From: Hygrocybe punicea
Taxonomy: Eukaryota; Basidiomycota; Agaricomycetes; Agaricales; Hygrophoraceae
DNA: 64,000 nt
Assembly: GCA_963556145.1 (NCBI GenBank)
Contig: OY744473.1
Coordinates: 2,294,001-2,358,000, forward strand
Direction of reading: 5' to 3'
A program made the translations under genes and the position numbers. Positions 54,470-64,000 of the stretch are shown here, piece by piece. The notes beneath the pieces are model-generated. The model made no database searches. It had not been told where the DNA came from and saw nothing but the letters and a program-made list of their open reading frames with translations. The first letter of the stretch is position 1, and every line of letters begins with the position of its first letter.

Positions 54470-57400
54470 TCAAGTGACGTATTCAGAATTTAGGGCAATG
54501 GAACTAAGAAGCTGAAGAGGTGATATGAGAACCAATAACAAATATATAAGAGATATCTTACCGTCAACCAAAAGCTCTGTCAGACGATCCTGACTCATTT
54601 TAAGAGGAATTGGAAAAAGGGATGCATCGTCATGATTAGCACCCTTTGCCCATGTTACCTTACCAGCCGCTACATCTCCAAGCCCAACCAGACTGGCACC
54701 CTGACCACAATTGTACACCAAGCGCTTATCCCAGCGAACGACTTTGCACAGTATATGCTCCACAAAAATGACACCACAACCGATGTCAAATCCCATTGAA
54801 GACCGATCACGCTGCGACAGATTATCATCAAAGTGTTTGAACACACATTTGAATGATGTGTGGGTCCTGTGGAGAGATGTGACATTAAATCCTAGTTCCT
54901 GTAGACCACGATAAGCACCAGCCTTCTTCATCTTCCATATCCAGGCTGTTACGTCTTCTACAAGAGGAGGCGTGCAGAGGCGTGCAAGTGTGAGATTATT
55001 TGTGAGTTGAAACGCAGTAAGGGAGGATTGTGTTGTTGATCCTAAGCCAGCTACACTGAGCTTGCAAATAAACTGATGCATATCGTTCCATGTGGGTTTA
55101 TTTCCTGTGAAGGAAGCAGGGTCTTGGTTGAAAAGCGGTCCAAGAAAGTTCATCCACCTGGTCTGAAAATCATCACTGAAGAGTTCAGTAAAACGATTCA
55201 CCAGAGGATCTCGATGGGGGATTTTTGAGAATAGACTGAGCTGACAGGAAGGCTGACCCCATATGGTTGGTGAGTCAAAATGAATATACCCTAAGGCTGC
55301 CTGCTCACGTCTGTTCAGGGCAAAAAAGCCAGTTTTCTTCTTTGTATCGCCTGCTTTACTCGTCTTGGTCTTGGATGAAGATGGTGATATGGGATTATAG
55401 CGTAGATCGGTGTAGAAATGTGAGTTTTTCCTGACAATTTGATCAAAAGTCTCTATACATTCCTCCAGTGAATCGGACCAGAATGTGACGCTGTTCAAAA
55501 ACTTGACGGTGTCCTGACATTGAGAACTAACCATAAACACTAATGCATTGGCCAAACCTAGTCGTCCGGTGAGTTGCCTGGCTGGCAAGTGTTTTGCAAA
55601 CAGAATCGCATATGGGCTGGCATGACGGAATGGGTAAGTCTGACTAAGTGTATGTGTCCGTTGGTACTTCGGCTTCGTTTGGCCTAAGAGAACGCGATTG
55701 AGATGGAGGTCTTGAATGCCCTTTCCATGATCCACAGATAAAGCTTCACGGCAGATTAAAGCAAGAGCACCAAAATGTGGCGCCTTGGAATCTGTCAATA
55801 TGTCCTCCAATTTCTTGATGGGAAGAGCAGGCTTGAGTGGGGACCGTGGAACGCATTTCTTCTTGGATCTCGATCCCTTGGATGCCCCACCTGGCAGAGC
55901 AGAAAGACTCCTATCACCGAGATCCACCAGAGCACCACTAACCAACTTTCCAATGTAATCACACCAATCTGCTATCTTTGGTTTAGCGGCCAGCAAATCC
56001 TCAACATGAGTAATGAGAGGTTCCATAGTACTTGCATAATCCCGAATGAGTTTACTGGCGAATGCGTCATCCTTCTGCAGGTTTTTGGTAAACATCCTGG
56101 CTGGACTGGATAGGAAATTGCGGATGCCATCGGATGCCAGTATGCCCTCTCCAACAATATCAACTAATGCCATAACAATCCCACCTCGAACAATTGAGCG
56201 GTCAACTACATTCTTGTTCCGAGTTGTCTTTGAGTCGTTAGGAATTTTACGACGTTGAGAGGTGTTGAACAGGTTATCCGCTGTATCAAGTGAGGGGATG
56301 ATAAGTGCATCACACCACAGTGCAAAGAGGACTTCTGAAACAATGGCATAAAGTGCTGCATCACCATTGTTGATGGTCCGATTCACAATTGGCAGAGGTG
56401 TGACGGCAGAAGAACTGGACTTGATGCGATTGTCAACAAAATGGGAGGGTATGAGTGAAAGTCTTGTGAAATCGTCATTGAACTCGAGATGAGGAGTCGG
56501 TAAATTGGTTGTCTTTGCTGAGGTCTTGCGTCGTTTGGTTCCATGACTAACAATACTTTGTTGTCGAGTACGAACACATGTGACATATTGTACGACATGG
56601 TTGACGCAGTTTGCAAATGATGGGAAAGTAGCGTTAATTGTGTGTTCTCGATGACTGTTAGCCACCTGTCGCGCCAGATGTGGGCCACTTTCTTCATACC
56701 ACTGAAAGAACACCAAGTAGGAACGACACATCTGCCACTGGATAGCTCTTTGGAGAAAATGCAGTTTTTCAGATTCCACCATCAGGGCAGGGAGAATATC
56801 GACTGAGCCAACGATCTGTTCCAAAATTAGGGTGGCTTCATCATTTGGTGATACGTTGGTGTACTTTGATTCTGGTGCAAGTTCCATAAATGCTGTGACC
56901 TGATTGTCAAGGTCAAGACGATCACGAAGAAGCTTGACAATGGTATTGGAATCCATAGGCTTGCCAACAAGGTTCTGACCAGCATCCAGCGCAATAGCTT
57001 CCTCTTGGAGTCTGGTCACATCAAGAAGTATATCGAGCATCTTGAAGGACGTATCAGGCACAGGACCGAGAAACTGTGAAACCACAGGCATAACAAGCAT
57101 GCCTGTAGTTACAGAGGAACTTGGTTGCTTTGTGGGTGGGTCAGTTATGATGTTGGGTTGAGGGCGTGCAGAAGATGTATTCTTTGGCTTTGGGTCTTGG
57201 TCGTCAACCCAATCCTCATCCGAAGTGTCGCTATCATCATCGGACCCAGCTGATGACACCAGTTCATGTAAGGGACGAACATTGTTCTGGGGATTCCTAT
57301 GAAACTCCTTGAGAAGGCAGGGAGCAGATTTTCTAAATCCAAAAGATTACAAAGATATTGGTATGGAATAAAAGAAACACATACGCAATTCCCTTATGCT

Positions 57401-57755
57401 CATACCACAAGTCCTCAGATGGTCCGTATCCCTTGAATCTTAGACGCCATTGGGGAATCCCCTAAACAAAGAGTTTCAGTTACAAAAGGAAATAGTAATG
57501 AGTAAGTGAAAGAATCCAGACGATACTTACATCAATTATTGCAACCTCCTGGATAGATTCAATCTCATACTCTGAGCCATCATCATTCTCAATCTCTACA
57601 GTGTCATCTGCTTCAGGAAGATGGGAGTCATCCAACTGTTCGGTCACAGGAGAAAGAGCCTTTCGCTTTGATCCTGACTGTCTGACATTAGCAGCAACAG
57701 CTGCAATAGGCTCTTCAGAATTGATATCTATCACCGATGCTGGGGGGGATGACAA
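54470..57755 (-). CDS. chromodomain protein with large uncharacterised C-terminal region
   Basis: Exons: from 57755 (MSSPPASVIDIN; the frame is open farther upstream) to about 57533; a small one near 57463-57387; and a long one from about 57335. Joined, they encode EYEIESIQEVAIIDGIPQ, then WRLRFKGYGPSEDLWYEHKG and CLLKEFH. That is a chromodomain with its aromatic and acidic positions (Y, W, Y/W) in place, a fold that usually reads methylated histone tails. About 900 residues follow in one exon: a Ser/Asp-rich linker, a predicted helical region, a Lys-rich patch (SRSKKKCVPRSP) and a C-terminal part with WAKGANHDD. I do not recognise this region. The final codons are either read through to 54470 or spliced near 54560 to an early stop. 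Only 75 bp separate it from the oxygenase gene upstream, and the two may be one gene. Confidence 0.6.
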
Positions 57756-57830
57756 AGGTGTTGAGAGAGTAGAATGAGCAGCGTCTGAATCCTGATCTGG
57801 AGTAACTGCAAGTCGTGGCTTGATGGGGAG

Positions 57831-59879
57831 TCAGACATTGAGAGGTGCAAGTCGTGGGCGAGAGGATTCCAATGAATTCTTGTATGATTCTCGCAAATGC
57901 TGCTGGGTATTTCCATATGCCGTCTTCGTAATAGGAATATGATGTGGATGACATATCTTCTGCACATACCACGAGTAGTATCCTCTCATTCGTCGCACAA
58001 AAGACCTGTCTTTGACCGGATCGTATGGAAGAGGTGCCATCCTACAAATCTCCCCATTCTCATCGGTATAAGTCATGCTGGACAGCATAACAGAAGGATG
58101 CACAGGGGAATCTATGCCAGCAAGAATGGCGCTATTCCAGGAGTTACACACAAGGTCACATGCAAGGAAATTCTTGTGTGTTGCGATATCTCCAAAGATT
58201 TGTAGGCCATCACTAGCAAAGGTAGGGTATCCACGGCTGAAATGTGACTGAGATCCCATGTTTCCGAAGCCTGTGACTGGGGTAACGAGAAATGGGGTAA
58301 TCTGTGTAAATGCAGCATGATTAGGATATACAACCATGCCGACCCGATTTTGCATGCCGACCAAATCCGCAAGCTGACCAAGACCAGTCTGTGCCAGCCA
58401 CTCCTTTGCCACAACTGGATCTGGATTTACAGTTGGCTTCTCACCACCATGAAGATCCTGTCCCTTGAACACTGAAAAAAACACGGCAACATTTATTGCC
58501 CTGAAGTATAAAGCAGGCCTCGGGAAGAAGAAGGGACCAGAATCACTGCCTATTGTGATTGTTAATAAATGCATTTAGAAAAGAAATATGACAAGAACAT
58601 GTACCTGGAGGTAAGCGTATAGCCAGAATAAAAAGAGTAAATGCCGGATGAAAATCATTGCGATCGGTGTGCAATCTCCCCTGGAACTGACCAATCATGG
58701 AAGCCAGATCACCGATATCAGATGATACATTGACTTGCAGACCAGTGTTGTTCGGTAAAGGACCACCAAATCCAGGCACATTGTTATCCCAAAAGATCCA
58801 CTCAAACATATCCCACTCCAGCTTGGAGATGCAAGCTGGCATGATGTGTCGGAACAGCTGGTAACAGATGCGAAGAAGGCGGGATATCTGTGGATGTTGA
58901 ACTTGAACAGCAGGTGCAATTACGCCATGTCCATCACCCTCAATCTTGGTTGTGGCCAAACTGGAGGATCCATTACGAGGATCGCCAATGTCTGTTGTGG
59001 ACCTGTCATTGTGCTTAAGTCCAAGGTCGTATATGGCAGGAACAGCAGGCTGGCCAATAACAGGTGGTTTTCCAAAGGCTATTTCCAGTACTTCATCAGC
59101 GAGTCTGCTGACTTCTGGGCCGCACGCATACTGTTGCATGGAGGAAACGGTTTGAATGCAGGCGACGGTGATGATATGTTTATCGGAGCCATTTATACGA
59201 TTAACAAATGGTATGCCAACAGGCATCAGGATCATGCCAGGAACTGGAACGTGTACAAGTTTCCCATCAACCAAACTAGGACCTATGTTTGGAGGGGTAA
59301 TGGTATGGAGCAGTGTTTCCAGAACCATGCTTTTCTTAGCCGTGTCGAAATTGGCTACATATGTGTATCCCCTTTGATAACGGTTATCTTGAACCAATGT
59401 ATAAGATGGCGCATTAGGATAGACGAATCCAGATCCCTCAGGAGGATTTGTGGGGGGAGGTGGAACCAATACAGCTGGTGACGATACAGGTGTCCTGGAT
59501 ATCTGATCTTCACACCAAAATGAGTCGTAGGGCGGTTCTGTTGTATAGGGATCCAGAGGAGATATGCTGTATACATCCCTGATACCAAAGAGAACTGGAT
59601 TGTCTGATTCAGGATTATTGTGGCCTATTGAAGGAGAATTAAACAAAAGCAAGAAAATATAATGTTATAGAAATGAACATGATAGATTGTCCTGATTTCT
59701 GTTGACAACTGCGACATCCAAGTCCATCTGATCGGTATTTGACCCCATAGGAGCATCAAACTGGTTGCCATCATCCTATGAGAACCTTGAGCAAGCAACT
59801 CAAATTAAAATGAGTACTCAGAACTCACCGGAGCATTTTGTTCACACATTTCCACATTAATCAAGTCAGAGAGATCCAT
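57831..59879 (-). CDS. second putative TET/JBP-like 2OG-Fe(II) oxygenase
   Basis: Starts MDLSDLINVEMCEQNAP (59879-59829), with one or more small exons near 59777-59690, then an exon from about 59632 to 58605, an intron of about 55 bp, and the exon 58549-57831. Across that junction the frame reads GRLHTDRNDFHPAFTLF, then LPPGSDSGPFFFPRPALYFR and INVAVFFSVFKGQDLHGGEKP. This gives HxD (HTD near 58672) and the distal His (near 58455) of a double-stranded beta-helix dioxygenase. The upstream ~330 residues are Pro/Asn-rich and unassigned. Downstream residues (HPSVMLSSMTY, YYSWYVQKICH) are unassigned too. DNA-base oxidation is inferred from resemblance to fungal TET/JBP proteins and is not shown. 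The stop at 57831 is a TGA inside an otherwise open frame that leads to the chromodomain gene. Confidence 0.6.
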
Positions 59880-61080
59880 GAGTACGTCAAAGGACAGTGG
59901 GGAGTTTGGGATAGATGCGAGGTTGAAAATCAGTTCTCTGTGGATCTAGTATACACTACCAGTATATTCTCAAAGAGACGAAATCGGTGTCAACAGTGGT
60001 AGTTGATAATAGAGAATCTTCCAAATTGGAAGGGGAGGCAACTGTAAACCCGCCAGCCCAATCTCCCTACACACTGTATTACAGAGAGCGGTGCAGTGAT
60101 TGGTTAGATCACAAGCAACTGGGGTAACACTCGTAGAGAGAGCCCAGGGAGGTAGCACTTCTCTGTAATTCACCTTGCTCTAGTCTCCTTTTAATAAACC
60201 AATGTGCAGCACTACAGCCACAGCAAGAACTGATGAGAGTGATAATACGCGAGTCCAGAACTAGTCCCAGAAGTACCAGATCAATCGGGGACGAAAAGCC
60301 AAGCGCAAGTGAAAAAGCCAATGAAAAATTGACTTGTCACGGGACCAGAGTGGTCTCTTGGAAAGGCCAAGATACCAGCAGAAAGAAGTTGCCAAGAGGT
60401 CCCAAATTGGCTACAAAATCAAGAGATTTGGATGAGTATACTCTGAGACAAAGAGATAGGAGTGTGAGGATAGAAAAAGTCAAATACCTTGTGAACCAGC
60501 GGTTGGATTCTGCTGATTTAGTGGTAGTTGGATAGAGGGAAGCAAGGGCTTCAAAATAATTGCTAGGATGATAAAATTATGATTAGGGGTTGCTGTAATA
60601 TCAACCAAATGTACCTGAATAGTAAAACAGTTATAGCTCCACAACCACTGAACCAAATGGAGATTTGGAGCTATGGAAAGGAAACCCTTGCAAAGATCTC
60701 CAAGATGGCTCTAGATGGGTAGGATGAAGACACAAGATGAGTGAAATCCAGCTTTCAAAAAAGCAATGTACTTTGTCGTTTATGAGAGCTTTGACAGCAA
60801 AGATTGTTGGTGTACAACACCAAGAATCAGGCTAGGACAAGCACAGAGGCAGTTTAAATTGTCTGGGACTCCCAAAACAATTGTTGGGCTAGTAGGTATA
60901 GCAGAAAGCAAAAATCAATGCACCACCGTGACCAAACAACATTGTTTGCGCAAAAAATATAACATTTCAACTATTAAAGTAATACAACAAGGCTGAGAGA
61001 GCTCATTCAAGTGCAAACAAAGGTAGAGCATTGATTAAGTGTAGGCATAAGGTAAGGGTCTCCCAACAATGCTGGAGCAA
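59880..61080. other. gene-free stretch before satellite B
   Basis: A 100-codon open frame at 60233-60535 and a 76-codon one at 60766 show no domain and no splice-supported extension. I see no repeat structure and call nothing here. Confidence 0.35.
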
Positions 61081-61104
61081 CAAAAAAAAACAGAAAAAAA
61101 AAGT

Positions 61105-62155
61105 GGGTGGAGACAGAATGATTCTGTACGCAGCTGTTCCCCTCGCCCAAACTCATCCTTTCAGTTGGAAACAGGATACCAGAATTGATGCGGGTCTGTG
61201 TGAACTTAACTCAGTGGTATCCAAGCGACGGTGCACAAGAAAAATCAAGGGGGGGGGGCCAGAATGATTCTGTACGCAGCTGTTCCCCTCGCCCAAACTC
61301 ATCCTTTCAGTTGGAAACAGGATACCAGAATTGATGAGGGTCTGTGTGAACTTAACTCAGTGGTATCCAAGCGACGGTGCACAAGAAAAATCAAGGGGGG
61401 GGGGCCACTCACGGATTGCGTGTGCGGGCGTTCCCCTCACCCAGACTTGTCGTTTCGGTCGGAAACGGGGTGCCGGAGTGGATGAGGGTCTGTGTCAAAC
61501 TAAGTCAGTGGTATCCGAGCGATGGTGAACAAAAAAAAAACAAGGGGGGGGGAAACTCACGGATTGCGTGTGCGGCCGTTCCCCTCGCGCAAACACATCG
61601 TTTCGGGTGGAAACACGGTGCCGGAATCGATCACGGCCTGTGTCAACATGAGTCAGTGGTTTCCGAACGACGGTGCACAAAAAAAAACAAGGGGGGGGCC
61701 ACTCACGGATTGCGTGTGCGGCCGTTCCCCTCGCGCAAACACATCGTTTCGGGTGGAAACACGGTGCCGGAATCGATCACGGCCTGTGTCAACATGAGTC
61801 AGTGGTTTCCGAACGACGGTGCACAAAAAAAAACAAGGGGGGGGCCACTCACGGATTGCGTGTGCGGCCGTTCCCCTCGCGCAAACACATCGTTTCGGGT
61901 GGAAACACGGTGCCGGAACTGACCACGGCCTGTGTGAGTTTAAGTCAGTGGTATCCGAGCAAAGGTGAACAAAAAAAAATCAAGTTGGGGGCAACTCACG
62001 GATTGTGTGTGCGGCCGTTCCCCTCGCGCAGACTCGTCATTTCGGTTGGAAACGGGGTGCCGGAATCGATCACGGCCTGTGTGAACATCAGTCAGTGGTA
62101 TCCGGGCGAAGGTGAACAAAAAATATCCAACTCACGGATTGCATGTGCGGGTCAT
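61105..62155. repeat. satellite B: eight ~147-bp monomers
   Basis: The landmark ACTCACGGATTGCGTGTGCGG starts at 61407, 61555, 61701, 61847, 61994 and 62130. Two earlier diverged monomers begin near 61112 and 61258. Spacings are 148, 146, 146, 147 and 136. Each monomer has a poly-A/poly-G junction (AAAAAACAAGGGGGGG) and a TCGTTTCGGnTGGAAACGGGGTGCCGG box that resembles the palindromic box of satellite A. Open frames on the plus strand cycle with the repeat and are not genes. The last two monomers are more diverged. Confidence 0.85.
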
Positions 62156-62194
62156 GGTGGGGCTGTTGAAGTTGCCATCTGCTGAATAAGCCAA

Positions 62195-62330
62195 AAGTGA
62201 CTAGCAAAATCGCCTCGGGCATTGAGGCGATCTCTTGCTTGTCACTTTCTGTTACAAATATGGACATATCTATTTAATAAATATTTTCTTAATAATTAAT
62301 TAATTCATTACCAAATGGACATTTTTGGTA
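62195..62330. repeat. dispersed hairpin repeat, copy 1
   Basis: GTGACTAGCAAAATCGCCTC, a short loop, then GAGGCGATCTCTTGCTTGTCAC fold into a stem. The hairpin is followed by TACAAATA.GGAC.TATCT and a TTAATTAATT run. A second copy lies at 63690-63805 in the same orientation. Confidence 0.6.
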
Positions 62331-63489
62331 GAGTATTTGATTTGTTTCTCACTCAATTCTCCATGGATTTTGAAGGTTATATGGGAAAGGTTATAGTACT
62401 AAATGAAATGGAGGTGCTTGTCACCAGCACTAAGTGATTTGAGCCCAAATTCAGGCACTAGTGAGTTTACCCCACACATAGGCATTTGAATTTTCATGAG
62501 ATATATATCATAGAAGTAGCTATTTCTAGGGCTTTTACTGATATATTCTGAGGGGATGACAGTATTTTGAATACGGTACAGGAACTGGTATACCTATTGA
62601 TCAGAAATTACAAGTCATGTATGAGGTCACAGCACTCAGCTTTGCACACCTTATCCATGCATGTGACTTCCTGCTGCACCCTCTTTTCTTACGATCCTTA
62701 TCACGTGATTGGACACTATTTTTATTTCGTGCACATGATTTCCTGCTGTGCATTCTTTCTTCATTATTATCCAGATTGTTTTCACAAATGTAAATGACTT
62801 GCCGAAGAATGGCAAATATGGATGATGGTATATAGCTACATGGTGATAATACAACCCCTCTCATCTATTTGACGAACTCATGATGACATGATGAATGCAT
62901 TGAACAACACAACATAACAAAACAGAAACGAATATAATGAAATGAAAAATTGAGTATGAAAAGATAAAGAAAAGGACGAACGACCATTAACCCTCCCGTT
63001 CCCAGCTAACCAGCAACCAAGACCCGCCCAAATAAAGACAAAGTGTTCACCCCAGAAAGAAAGAAGTCAATGTCAAGCATTGACTTCAGGCCCATCCATC
63101 CTCCAGAATAGTTCAACGCGTTGATTGTTTAGGGTAGAAACATTGGCACAAAAAGGCCAGTCACAGACTTTGCGCTCTGTATGCAATCATCAAATAAAAA
63201 TAATAATAAAGTGTAAATGAAAAATGTACTTAGAGGGAGGACAGAGGACCTGTTCATAGCATCGGATAGTTTTTTATTACAATTTATTGCACAGAGAAGC
63301 AGCAATAAAAAGGAGTAGACACCAGAAGACCATGGTGAAAGACTAGAGGAAAAGAAAAGACGGATCGTGAGAATTCAGGCATATGACCCCCAGCAAACAC
63401 GTGATAAGCACATGTTTCCTTACATAACCAGAATAAACGGTCTGAACCAAGTAGATATCAACGATCTTAAAGATCTATATATCAAGGAA
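62331..63489. other. gene-free stretch
   Basis: No supported coding region. ORF-sized frames near 62567-62864 on both strands are mirror shadows without a domain. Confidence 0.35.
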
Positions 63490-63499
63490 TGATCAAATA

Positions 63500-63640
63500 C
63501 TACTCGTTACATGATGCAAGGACAACAACCCATTGCACATTGAGTGACAGCTATGTGGAAAGCTCTTTTTCAATCCACGTACTCATAGTGTATCCAATAA
63601 GACATATAGTTTGTTACAAATATATTAATGATTAATAGTA
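63500..63640 (-). pseudogene. family II C-terminal relic, copy D
   Basis: The minus strand reads LIGYTMSTWIEKELST, an in-frame TAG, then LSLNVQWVVVLASCNE and a stop. It is nearly identical to the last ~45 codons of family II copy C, including the 3' flank, so it is a recent duplicate fragment. The upstream part is not found in the window. Confidence 0.7.
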
Positions 63641-63689
63641 TAATACCTATGTGCACACCCCTGATGATCATGAGGATTAAAGTCAGAGT

Positions 63690-63805
63690 CGCTGAAGTGG
63701 TTAGCAAAATTGCCTCAGGCATTGCGATGATCTCCTGCTAGCCACTTTCTTCTACAAATAGGGACTTATCTGTAATTTAATTAATTTCATTAAATGTCAA
63801 ATTAT
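63690..63805. repeat. dispersed hairpin repeat, copy 2
   Basis: GTGGTTAGCAAAATTGCCTC...GCGATGATCTCCTGCTAGCCAC with the same following TACAAATAGGGACTTATCT phrase as copy 1. It directly follows the family II relic. Confidence 0.6.
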
Positions 63806-64000
63806 TTACAAAGTATTACAATATGGCTACAATGAAGGCAATGGATGGGAATGAGAGATAGTCGTGATAAGTGAATGATAAGAGAGTCAATAAAGGTCAA
63901 AGAAAGGATTGGAGAGGGGGAATGAGCAGAAGGGTGAAAAAGGGGCAGAACAGGCTAAGAGGGGTAAAGGAAGCAGTGGAGATGGTGACGAATGGGTGCT
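63806..64000. other. window end, nothing recognised
   Basis: Purine-rich sequence (GGAGAGGGGGAATGAG-type) up to the right edge; no feature. Confidence 0.3.

Noticed and set aside
61231..62185. 170-180-codon repeat proteins in satellite B
   Set aside because: Frames cycle with the ~147-bp monomers and shift with poly-A/poly-G length changes.

Overview
The window looks like a transposon-rich stretch of an Agaricomycete (Basidiomycota) nuclear genome. The evidence is the many introns of about 45-60 bp with GT...AG ends, basidiomycete-type Helitrons with a Rep/helicase protein, a Ty3/gypsy chromovirus, and two putative TET/JBP-like 2OG-Fe(II) oxygenase genes. I see no clear housekeeping gene and no rRNA, tRNA or CRISPR array. 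Exon structures below were read by eye from splice sites, reading frame and paralogue comparison.

Layout. 0-6.3 kb: 3' two-thirds or more of a Helitron Rep/PIF1-helicase gene with a C-terminal USP-like peptidase domain, cut by the left window edge. 8.5-12.3 kb: a head-to-head pair of two unrecognised gene families, called here family I (minus) and family II (plus). 12.9-14.3 kb: a satellite of about 150-bp monomers. 14.8-16.5 kb: a 2OG-Fe(II) oxygenase gene. 16.5-21.7 kb: degraded repeats and unidentified coding relics. 21.76-23.65 kb: a TRIM-like element with 156-bp LTRs. 24.25-25.89 kb: a solo LTR with 5-bp target duplication. 25.93-26.74 kb: the 3' part of a second family I gene, cut inside an exon by the next element. 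26.74-32.70 kb: a chromovirus on the minus strand that has lost gag, carries a Tf1-like self-priming signature, and contains an antisense spliced gene with a Zn2Cys6-like cluster. 33.15-49.5 kb: a second Helitron gene (minus), split by a 7.9-kb foldback-type element (36129-44037) with inverted arms of 45-bp tandem repeats and a 7-bp target duplication. 50.1-54.2 kb: another head-to-head family II/family I pair. 54.5-59.9 kb: a second 2OG-Fe(II) oxygenase followed by a chromodomain protein, separated only by one in-frame TGA region. 61.1-62.15 kb: a second satellite of 146-148-bp monomers. 63.5 kb: a relic of the family II C terminus.

How the parts may relate. Families I and II occur twice as divergent neighbours sharing one intergenic region, plus one truncated and one relic copy, and both pairs lie within a few kb of a putative TET/JBP-like oxygenase. 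I infer a linked gene module, perhaps carried by an undescribed mobile element or dispersed by recombination among the surrounding repeats. No transposase was found for it and its function is unknown.
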